Positions 1-5,900 of a stretch of 8,803 nucleotides of DNA are shown here, piece by piece (positions within the stretch are counted from its first letter, which is position 1; every line of letters begins with the position of its first letter). The DNA is from Actinomycetes bacterium (GTDB lineage: Bacteria > Actinomycetota > Actinomycetes > Actinomycetales > Microbacteriaceae). The position numbers were made by a program, and so were the translations under genes. Below the pieces are notes generated by a model. It worked only from the letters and a program-made list of their open reading frames with translations, did not search any database and was not told the origin of the DNA. The DNA lies in assembly GCA_023390155.1 (NCBI GenBank), contig JAEWDJ010000112.1, forward strand, positions 1-8,803, read 5' to 3'.

Positions 1-1
1 C

Positions 2-787
2 GCCTGCACCGTGCTCACGGTCGAGAAGCTGACCGGGCTCGACATCCCGTACGCCGGCGTCATCGAGTTCGACGGCGTCATCGAGATGTCGAACGCCGTC
101 GGCGGCGTGCCGGTCTGCGTCGCGGGCGACATCGAGGACCCGTACACCGGCCTGAACGTCAAGGCCGGTCAGAACACCCTCGAGGGCGCGCAGGCGCTCG
201 CGTTCCTGCGCACGCGCCACGGCGTCGGCGACGGCTCCGACCTCGGCCGCATCAGCAACCAGCAGGTGTTCCTCTCCTCGCTCGTGCGCACGATCAAGAG
301 CGCTGACACCCTGACGAACCCGCTCAAGGTCTACGGCCTCGCGAAGGCCGCGGTCAGCAACATCCAGCTCTCCTCGAGCCTCCAGAACGTGACCACCATC
401 GCCTCCATGGCGGTGGCCCTGAAGGACATCGACATCAGCAAGGTCGTCTTCGTCCAGTACCCGAACCACTACGTCGACGGCGGCGTCGCTCCGACGGTGG
501 ACGCGGCCGACACCCTGATGAACGCGCTGAAGAACGACCAGCCCGTCACCCTGACCGGCGACACCGGCATCGGCTCGCAGGCCGACCCGAACGCCCCGGC
601 CACGCAGGCCCCGGCGACCCAGGCTCCCGCGACGCAGGCTCCCGCCGCGCCCTCGACGGATGCCCCCGCCGACGGTTCCACCGGCGGCACCACGGACGCC
701 TCGGCCGGCGGCTCCGTCGAGCTCCCGTCCGACGTGCACGGCCAGACCGCCGCCCAGTACACCTGCTCCAAGCCCTTCGAGGACTAG
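2..787 (+). CDS. LCP (LytR-CpsA-Psr) family cell-wall glycopolymer ligase, 5'-truncated
   Basis: The reading frame is open from the window edge, so the N-terminus (membrane anchor and start of the LCP domain) is missing; the internal GTG at 11 is not a convincing start. LCP enzymes act outside the membrane and transfer undecaprenyl-linked glycopolymers onto peptidoglycan. The family signature is visible: VEKLTGLDIPYAGVIEFDG, the GGVPVCV stretch, then LAFLRTRHGVGDGSDLGRISNQQ, whose Arg residues contact the lipid pyrophosphate in known members. The catalytic fold ends near codon 170. A low-complexity linker follows with three ATQAP units and a Ser/Thr/Gly/Asp-rich stretch. It closes with a short tail, ELPSDVHGQTAAQYTCSKPFED minus its last residues, carrying one Cys. 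The linker probably spans wall space. A perfect inverted repeat lies 23 bp after the TAG. Family assignment is firm; the exact substrate cannot be told. Confidence 0.9.
   Translation, partial: ACTVLTVEKLTGLDIPYAGVIEFDGVIEMSNAVGGVPVCVAGDIEDPYTGLNVKAGQNTLEGAQALAFLRTRHGVGDGSDLGRISNQQVFLSSLVRTIKSADTLTNPLKVYGLAKAAVSNIQLSSSLQNVTTIASMAVALKDIDISKVVFVQYPNHYVDGGVAPTVDAADTLMNALKNDQPVTLTGDTGIGSQADPNAPATQAPATQAPATQAPAAPSTDAPADGSTGGTTDASAGGSVELPSDVHGQTAAQYTCSKPFED
599..643 (+). repeat. Three tandem 15-bp units encoding ATQAP
   Basis: Three in-frame copies of a five-codon unit (Ala-Thr-Gln-Ala-Pro) lie in the C-terminal linker of the LCP protein, followed by a decayed AAP. The copies differ mainly at third codon positions (for example ACG/ACC and GCC/GCT), so the repeat is kept at protein level rather than being a fresh duplication. 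Pro/Ala/Thr-rich linkers are common in wall-spanning actinobacterial proteins. Such tracts can change copy number between strains. Confidence 0.85.
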
Positions 788-810
788 CCAGCCCGCGCGC
801 GTCCCCCGAA

Positions 811-860
811 GTTCACGTTGTTGCGGTCATTCCAGCCCGGATGACCGCAACAACGTGAAC
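811..860. terminator. Perfect 20-bp inverted repeat; possible bidirectional terminator or palindromic repeat element
   Basis: The arms at 811-830 (GTTCACGTTGTTGCGGTCAT) and 841-860 are exact reverse complements with a 10-nt loop, starting 23 bp after the LCP stop codon. A transcript would fold into a very stable hairpin. There is no T-run after either arm, so a classic Rho-independent terminator is not shown, though actinobacterial terminators often lack the U-tail. The arms are less G+C-rich than their surroundings and perfectly conserved, which would also fit a dispersed intergenic palindrome. Position after LCP and before the tRNA makes termination or insulation the simplest role. Confidence 0.6.
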
Positions 861-893
861 CTCGCCGAAGGGGCGGTCGGCGGGTGCGCCCGG

Positions 894-899
894 TAGAAT
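894..899 (+). promoter_or_regulatory. Candidate -10 element (TAGAAT) for tRNA-Ser
   Basis: TAGAAT matches the actinobacterial -10 pattern TAnnnT and lies 27 bp before the first base of the tRNA, in otherwise very G+C-rich sequence. Transcription would begin near 906. No good TTGACA-like -35 is visible at the usual distance; the corresponding bases are G-rich. The call rests on the -10 match and its position only. Confidence 0.4.
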
Positions 900-906
900 C
901 GGGCGA

Positions 907-922
907 CGCCGGTCCGCCGGCG
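907..922 (+). other. Small GC hairpin immediately 5' of tRNA-Ser
   Basis: CGCCGG (907-912) and CCGGCG (917-922) form a 6-bp perfect stem with a TCCG loop, ending three bases before the mature tRNA 5' end. If the tRNA precursor starts near 906, this hairpin would be almost the whole 5' leader presented to RNase P. In DNA this G+C-rich, a stem of this size could also arise by chance. Confidence 0.35.
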
Positions 923-925
923 CCA

Positions 926-1013
926 GGAGGGCTGTCCGAGCGGCCGATGGAGCCAGTCTTGAAAACTGGTGGGCAGAAATGTCTCGTGGGTTCGAATCCC
1001 ACGCCCTCCGCCA
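926..1013 (+). tRNA. tRNA-Ser, anticodon UGA (reads UCA and wobble codons), encoded CCA
   Basis: A full class II cloverleaf can be drawn by hand. The acceptor stem is GGAGGGC (926-932) with GCCCTCC (1003-1009), then discriminator G1010 and encoded CCA at 1011-1013. The D-arm has TCC/GGA. The anticodon stem CCAGT/ACTGG (953-957/965-969) holds the loop CTTGAAA, giving anticodon TGA. A long variable arm (970-985, stem around a GAAA loop) and a discriminator G mark a serine tRNA. The T-arm is GTGGG-TTCGAAT-CCCAC (986-1002). The CCA ends 10 bp before the stop codon of the convergent oxidoreductase gene, with no clear terminator between them. Protein frames over this stretch are artefacts. Confidence 0.97.
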
Positions 1014-1023
1014 CAGGAGCATC

Positions 1024-2010
1024 TCAGCCCCGGGCCTCCTGCACGTCCCGCGCCTTCAGGGTGCGGTACGTGGTGACGGGATGGGTGCCGAGCACGATCT
1101 TGCCGCGTGAGTGGAGGTTCCCCAGGTCGTCGTAGGCGGTCGCGATGTCATCCAGCGGGTAGTAGCCCGAGATGAGCAGCGTGAACGCCCGATCCTCGGC
1201 CAGGGCGGCGAGGCGCCCCAGTTGGGCGGTCCCGTGGGCGACGGACTCGGGGTCGTCCCGGAGCAGGCGGAGCTCGGTCTCCCGGCGGTCGGCGCTCGAG
1301 CGGTAGCGCGTCGGCGGCACGCCCAGCGCGTCGGCGACGGCGCGGTCGTCCTGCCCCCAGTTGTCGATCAGCGCCGTGACGCCGTCGGGCGCGAACGCGC
1401 GGATCCGCTCCTCGAGACCGTCGCCGTAGGTCACCGGCTTGATGCCCAGCTGCCGGAGGTAGTCGAAGTTGCGCTCACCGCACGTGCCGATGACGCGGGC
1501 GCCACGGTGCTTGGCGATTTGGGCCTCGATGCTCCCCACCCCGCCGGCCGCCGCCGTGACGACCACGGTGTCACCCGGCCCGATGCGGAGGTCGTCGAGC
1601 GTGTCGAGCGCGGTGACACCGGCCAGGTACAGCCCGCCCGCCACCTCCCAGGAGACGTGGGCCGGCTTCGCGACGAGTGCCTTGGCGGAAGCGACGACAT
1701 GCCGAGCGTGAGCGCCCTGACGCACATGGCCGATCACCTCGTCGCCCGTGCGGAACCGGCCGTCCGCGTCCCCGGTCACGACGATCCCCGCGAAGTCGCT
1801 CCCCGAGCCGCGCGGGAACGGCTCGTCCGTCCACGTCGTCTCGCGCCCGCTGCGGATGAACCCGTCGATGTGGCTGATGCCCGTCGCGATCACCTCGACC
1901 AGCACCTCGCCCGGTCCCACCGGGGGCATCGGGCGCGTCCGTTTCGTGAGGACATCGGTCCCGCCCGTGCGGTCGTACTCCACGACCATCGTCTCGTCCC
2001 GCTTGTTCAT
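1024..2010 (-). CDS. Zinc-independent MDR-superfamily oxidoreductase (quinone oxidoreductase / NADPH:quinone reductase-like)
   Basis: This 328-aa protein has the usual length and layout of the medium-chain dehydrogenase/reductase superfamily. It begins with a GroES-like N-terminal domain (PVGPGEVLVEVIATGISHID near residues 30-49, GSDFAGIV near 70, the TGDEVIG turn at 89-94). It continues with a Rossmann domain carrying the dinucleotide motif AAAGGVGS at 153-160. The Cys/His zinc ligands of true alcohol dehydrogenases are absent, so the quinone-oxidoreductase type, usually NADPH-dependent, is the best match; substrate unknown. The ATG start is supported by AAGGAGG six bases upstream (2017-2023). 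A second Met at codon 8 is less likely. It is divergent from the LASTG gene and convergent with the tRNA. It looks like ordinary chromosomal metabolism or detoxification and need not belong to the surface-protein unit. Confidence 0.88.
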   Translation of the reverse strand: MNKRDETMVVEYDRTGGTDVLTKRTRPMPPVGPGEVLVEVIATGISHIDGFIRSGRETTWTDEPFPRGSGSDFAGIVVTGDADGRFRTGDEVIGHVRQGAHARHVVASAKALVAKPAHVSWEVAGGLYLAGVTALDTLDDLRIGPGDTVVVTAAAGGVGSIEAQIAKHRGARVIGTCGERNFDYLRQLGIKPVTYGDGLEERIRAFAPDGVTALIDNWGQDDRAVADALGVPPTRYRSSADRRETELRLLRDDPESVAHGTAQLGRLAALAEDRAFTLLISGYYPLDDIATAYDDLGNLHSRGKIVLGTHPVTTYRTLKARDVQEARG

Positions 2011-2016
2011 CGTCGG

Positions 2017-2023
2017 CCTCCTT
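2017..2023 (-). promoter_or_regulatory. Strong Shine-Dalgarno (AAGGAGG) of the MDR oxidoreductase
   Basis: On the minus strand AAGGAGG lies six bases before the ATG ending at 2010. It fixes the start against the alternative Met at codon 8. Confidence 0.85.
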
Positions 2024-2054
2024 CATCGACAAGCCGTCCGTCACGACGACGATA

Positions 2055-2060
2055 AACCTA
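2055..2060 (-). promoter_or_regulatory. Weak candidate -10 (TAGGTT) for the MDR oxidoreductase
   Basis: On the minus strand TAGGTT fits TAnnnT and would give a leader of about 35-40 nt with the ribosome site correctly placed. No recognisable -35 is seen 17-18 bp further upstream. This A+T-richer stretch (about 2050-2095) is the most promoter-like part of the divergent region. Confidence 0.25.
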
Positions 2061-2106
2061 GCCAGGCGAGAATCTCTACTTTCTACATTGATTTCACGGG
2101 CATCCG

Positions 2107-2132
2107 CTTCTCGAAAGAAGTTTCCCGAGAAG
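2107..2132. promoter_or_regulatory. Dyad CTTCTCG-N12-CGAGAAG in the divergent intergenic region
   Basis: CTTCTCG (2107-2113) and CGAGAAG (2126-2132) are perfect inverted arms, and GAAA/TTTC inside extends the symmetry with a small bulge. It sits between the divergent MDR and LASTG genes, 37 bp before the GTG at 2170, so it could be an operator for a dimeric regulator or part of a leader structure. No regulator gene is adjacent, and chance cannot be excluded. Confidence 0.4.
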
Positions 2133-2141
2133 TGGCGTCAT

Positions 2142-2162
2142 AGACCGCAGCATCTGCGGTCT
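2142..2162 (+). promoter_or_regulatory. 9-bp perfect hairpin directly before the LASTG gene start
   Basis: AGACCGCAG (2142-2150) pairs perfectly with CTGCGGTCT (2154-2162) around a CAT loop, ending seven bases before the GTG start at 2170. It occupies the space where a Shine-Dalgarno should be. The only purine-rich bases left (GATAGG, 2163-2168) almost touch the start codon. It may be an operator at the promoter or an mRNA stem that tunes initiation. A terminator role is unlikely, because there is no T-run and a gene follows at once. Confidence 0.5.
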
Positions 2163-2169
2163 GATAGGT

Positions 2170-2850
2170 GTGCCTGCTTCATTTCACAGTCTTGTCTCAC
2201 GTATCTCACGTGCCTCCCTCATCGCGTCCGCCGCCCTGCTCGCGACGCTCAGCCTCACCGCGGTCGCAGGGCCGGCGCCGGCGTCGGCCGCGCCCGCGCA
2301 TTCCCCGTGTCCGGCGGTCTCGGCGGTTTCGTCGTGCGACGCGGACGGCGACACGATCCCGGACACGGTGGAGCGCGTGGTCTCGGGATCGGCGACCGGG
2401 GCGACGGGCCGGGAGGACACCGACGGCGATGGGGTCCCGGACTGGACGGAGACGATGGCGTGCGGGAGCGTGTCGTGCGCATCGCCGGCGAAGGACTCGG
2501 TGGGGGACGGGATCCCGGATTACGCGCGGGTCCTGGCCTGCGGATCGGCGACGTGCTGGACGGACAACCGGGATGTCAACGCCGGCGGGGTGCCGAAGTG
2601 GGCGTCCGTCGTCATCTGCGGCACGACCGACTGCGCGACCGGGCATGAGGACTACGACGGCGACGGCGTCTCCGACGCGGTTCAGCTGGCCGCGTGCGTC
2701 ACCTCCCGTGATCTCCTCGCGTCGACCGGGTCGTGGCTGCCGATCGGCCTGATCGTCGCGATCTCGGGCGGCCTGATCGTGACCGGTGTCGTGCTGGCGC
2801 GTCGGCGTGGTCTGTTCGCCGCCGCGGTGGCGACGGGAAGCGCCGCCTGA
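2170..2850 (+). CDS. Exported LASTG-anchored surface protein with five 26-aa DxDGDGxPD repeats
   Basis: The product is 226 aa. Residues 1-40 are a Sec signal peptide: basic start, a hydrophobic run (LIASAALLATLSLTAVAG), and likely cleavage after APASA. Residues 57-180 hold five repeats with an exact 26-residue period, each starting with a loop like DADGDTIPD or DTDGDGVPD. These resemble the calcium-binding loops of thrombospondin type 3 repeats. Units 2-4 also have CGSxxC-like Cys pairs (98/103, 124/129, 150/155). LASTG (183-187), a hydrophobic span (about 190-210) and RRR (211-213) form a cell-wall sorting signal of the LAxTG type used by class E sortases. GTG at 2170 is the only ATG/GTG start after the in-frame stop at 2089. 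Its TGA overlaps the ATG of the Rhs gene (TGATG), implying translational coupling. Function is unknown; a wall-fixed calcium-binding partner of the Rhs protein is inference. Confidence 0.85.
   Translation: MPASFHSLVSRISRASLIASAALLATLSLTAVAGPAPASAAPAHSPCPAVSAVSSCDADGDTIPDTVERVVSGSATGATGREDTDGDGVPDWTETMACGSVSCASPAKDSVGDGIPDYARVLACGSATCWTDNRDVNAGGVPKWASVVICGTTDCATGHEDYDGDGVSDAVQLAACVTSRDLLASTGSWLPIGLIVAISGGLIVTGVVLARRRGLFAAAVATGSAA
2338..2709 (+). repeat. Five 78-bp in-frame repeats (26-aa DxDGDGxPD units) in the LASTG protein
   Basis: Units begin at residues 57, 83, 109, 135 and 161 with opening motifs DADGDTIPD, DTDGDGVPD, DSVGDGIPD, DVNAGGVPK and DYDGDGVSD. The spacing is exactly 26 residues with no indels. 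Unit 1 lacks the Cys pair. Unit 4 has lost acidic ligands (NAGG, and K for the last D), so it probably binds no metal. Unit 5 is cut short by the sorting signal and keeps only the first Cys (176). Confidence 0.85.
2835..2840 (+). promoter_or_regulatory. Likely Shine-Dalgarno (GGGAAG) for the Rhs gene, inside the upstream gene
   Basis: GGGAAG is a partial match to the anti-SD and lies nine bases before the ATG at 2850, within the last codons of the LASTG gene. With the TGATG stop-start overlap, it supports reinitiation or coupled translation and the choice of 2850 as start. Confidence 0.5.
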
Positions 2851-2978
2851 TGCGCGGGGCGACGCGGCGGGGCTTGCTCCCCGCTCGCACCACCGGCGCG
2901 CGTGCGCGGAGGGTCGTGACCGCGACGATGGCGGCGGTCGCATTGACCCTGGTCGGCACGGTGACCCCGGCGCAGGCA
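2850..2978 (+). other. Signal-peptide-coding segment of the Rhs protein
   Basis: Codons 1-43. The first 22 residues hold seven Arg. The hydrophobic core VVTATMAAVALTLVGTV is followed by TPAQA and a Ser, a good signal peptidase I site after residue 43. RR is present, but the Tat consensus residues after it are not, so Sec export is preferred. Confidence 0.8.
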
Positions 2979-5900
2979 TCTCCGCAGGAGCTCGCCCGCC
3001 GCACGGCGGCCGCGACGCTCGCAGAGGTGCGAGCAGCCGCGGCCGTGCAGGAGCGGCGGGTGGAAGCAGAGACGAAGACCCCGGATCCGGCGGCGACCGG
3101 GCAGGTGGACCCGGAGAAGGCCTCCACCATCACCGCCGACCGGTTGGGCGCGTCGGTGACCTTCTCCGGCGAGAAGATCGACAGCCCGGTGACGGTGGCG
3201 GTCGGGGCAGCGCCGAAGAACGCGCTGAGGGCCGCGCGGGCAGAGCAGCCGGCCGACGGGACCCCGGTGTCCGACCCGGTGGAGATCACCGCGACCGACG
3301 ACACCGGCAAGCAGGTGACCCGGTTCCCGGCCACGACCACGAACACGCGGGGCGGCGGGGACGACGGGCCGGTCGTCTCGGATGTGATCCCCGGCGTCGC
3401 GCTCGAGCTGAAGCCGGACATGGACCTGGTGAAGGCGAACGACCTGAACCCGGCGACGCTGCAGATCTACACCCGCGAGACCGCCGGCGACCCGTGGACG
3501 GCGCTGCCGTCGTACTACGACGCGAAGGCCGGGGTGGTGAAGGGCGAGTCGACCCATCTCTCGCAGTTCGTGGTCATCGGCATCCCCTTCCCGCTTCCGG
3601 CGCGGCCGGTGATCGTGCTGGACCCGGACAACGACGAGGGGCACGTGACCACTCCGGCGCCGCCGGTGTCCGAGCTCTCGTACAACATCCAGCTGGCGCA
3701 GAAGGTGAGCGCCCGACTGCAGCAGGACTGCCAGGCGAGCGTCGTGATCACCCGGCAGGATCCGGCTGTCCCGTTCATCAGCCGCGAATCGCGGGCAGGC
3801 ATCGCCGCCGCAGCGGACCCGGCGCTGACGCTCGGGATCGGTTTCAACACGAACCAGGGGACCGCCTGGGGCAGCGCCAACACGGGTGGCTCGCAGGTCT
3901 ACTCCCGAGGCGCCGCCGCGGACAACGCGGTGTCGGATTCCCTGGTGAACGTCCTCCCCGCCTACACGACCCGCCCGGCGAAGAACATGGGCGACAACGG
4001 CAACTTCCCGGGCGACGAGTTCGCCGGACTGCCGAACGCCTTCACGCACCTCGAGGCCCTGTTCCTCGATCACAACTTCGACCGGCCGGTCGTCGACAAC
4101 GGGATGAACGCGATCGCGGATGGCGTGCTGACCGGTCTCGGCGTCTATCTGGAGTCGCAGGGCTTCGACTGCACCGACCCGGTCACCGGCGGCTGGCCGT
4201 CACCGCCGTCGCAGGCGGAGATCGCGCGCTGGCGGCAGCTCGGCATCCAGAACCACCAGACGTACGGCGGCGAGCCGTTCTCCTTCTCGACGGGCAACCT
4301 GATCGAGCAGGAGGAGCTGTTCACCCTGCCCGGCGCCGGCGGTTCGTCGACGGACCTGAAGCTGTACTACAACTCCCAGGACGGACGCCTCTCGCGGATC
4401 GGTGCCGGCTGGTCCTTCGGGCTCGGCGCTCGCGCGCAGCGCTTCATCGACGGTTCGGTGATGGTCGTGCGGGACGACGGCGCGTCCTTCGTCTTCACCG
4501 CGGACGGTTCCGGTGGCTACTCGACCGCGGATGCCGGGGTGCACCAGACGCTGACCGAGGCCGGGGGTGGCCGGCTGAAGCTCACCGACGTCTCCGGCGA
4601 GTCGTGGGTGTTCGACGCGTCGAACATCGACGGCATCGGCGATCTAGTCGCGCACACCGACACGGCCGGTCGCACCACCACGTTGACCTACGGGGCTGTG
4701 AACCCGGATGCGCACCAGTTCCGTCCGCTGGCCTCGATCACCGACAGCGCCGGCCAGACCATCGCGGTCGACTCCGACGCGCAGGGGCGGGTCACCGGCT
4801 TCACCCGTCCCGGTGGCGACCGGTGGACGCTCGCCTACGACGGCAGCGGGAACCTGACGACGATCACCCGGCCGGACGGTCGCACCAAGACCTTCACCTA
4901 TGACGCCAGGCACCAGTTGCTCACCGCGACCGACGCCACGGGCGCCGTGTATCTCAAGAACGAGTACGACGCGCAGGGCCGGGTGTCGAAGCAGTGGGAC
5001 GCCGAGGGCAACCTGCGGCAGTTGGACTACTCGACCGCCGGGCAGACCACCTACACGGACAGCCTCGGTCGGAGGAGCGTCTACTTCTACGACGACCGGG
5101 CGCGGATCACGAAGGTGCAGCATCCCGACGGCACGACCGCGACCTTCGCCTTCGACGCCGACGACAACGTGACCGCCTCCACGGACGAGAACGGCGAGAA
5201 GACGACCTCCACCTACGACGGATCCGGAAACCTGCTCACGACGACGGCCCCGGACGGCGCGGTGACGAAGTACACCTACACGCCCGCCGGTCTGGTCGCG
5301 ACGAAGACCGACACCGGCGGCACCGGCGGGGCGGAGCGGACCTGGGCGTACGACTACGACGCGGCCGGTCACGTGGTGTCGGTCCACCAGCCCGACGGCA
5401 GCACGATCGCCACCAGCTACGACGCGGCCGGCAACCTCAGCGCGACGACGCAGCCCTCCGGCGCGCAGACGACATACGCGCACGACGCGGCCGGCAACCT
5501 GACGAGCTCGACCGATCCGAACGGCCACACCACGACGTACGCGTACGACGCGGCCGGCCGGATGGTCTCCCAGACCGACCCGAACGGTCACACCACCCGC
5601 TACGCGTGGGACTCCGGAGATCGCATGGTGACGGCGACGAACGCGGCGGGGGGAGTGTTCGCCTACGGGTGGGAGCCCAACGACCACCTGGCGTCCCTGA
5701 CCGACCCGCTCGGCGGGGTGACGAGGTATTCGTGGGACGCGATGTTCCACCTCACCGACAGCACCTCGCCGACCGGTGGCGTGACAACGTACGGCTACAC
5801 GGCCGAGGACGCGCTGGCGAAGCAGAAGGATCCGCTCGGCGGCACCACCTCATATACGAGTGACGACCGCGACCGCACGGTGAAGACCGTCGACCCGAAC

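Noticed and set aside
788..925. Search for a small gene between LCP and tRNA-Ser
   Set aside because: The stretch is taken up by the inverted repeat, the -10 candidate and a small hairpin. No frame has a credible start with a ribosome site.
784..1022. Minus-strand frames reading GVGFEPTRHFCPPVFKTGSI-like text
   Set aside because: This is the well-known false protein obtained by translating a tRNA-Ser gene backwards. The cloverleaf at 926-1013 explains it.
1111..2055. 314-codon plus-strand frame opposite the MDR oxidoreductase
   Set aside because: The minus-strand gene has a clear Rossmann motif, correct family length and an ideal ribosome site. The plus frame is Arg/Val/Gly-rich noise.
2088..2169. 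Possible TTG start at 2088 for an upstream-extended or separate protein
   Set aside because: It is in another frame. The frame of the LASTG protein has a TGA at 2089 and its first ATG/GTG is at 2170, directly giving a good signal peptide.
2682..4073. 463-codon minus-strand frame and overlapping minus frames at 2206-2979 and 2699-3421
   Set aside because: Antisense to the well-supported LASTG and Rhs genes, Arg/Gly-rich, with no recognisable motif. A GC-bias shadow.
2786..4903. 705-codon plus-strand frame, with similar plus frames at 4994-5863, 6551-7279 and 7388-8686
   Set aside because: All are the same offset frame of the Rhs gene. They are Arg-rich and featureless, while the frame starting at 2850 gives continuous signal peptide, DUF6531, YD and RHS-core motifs.
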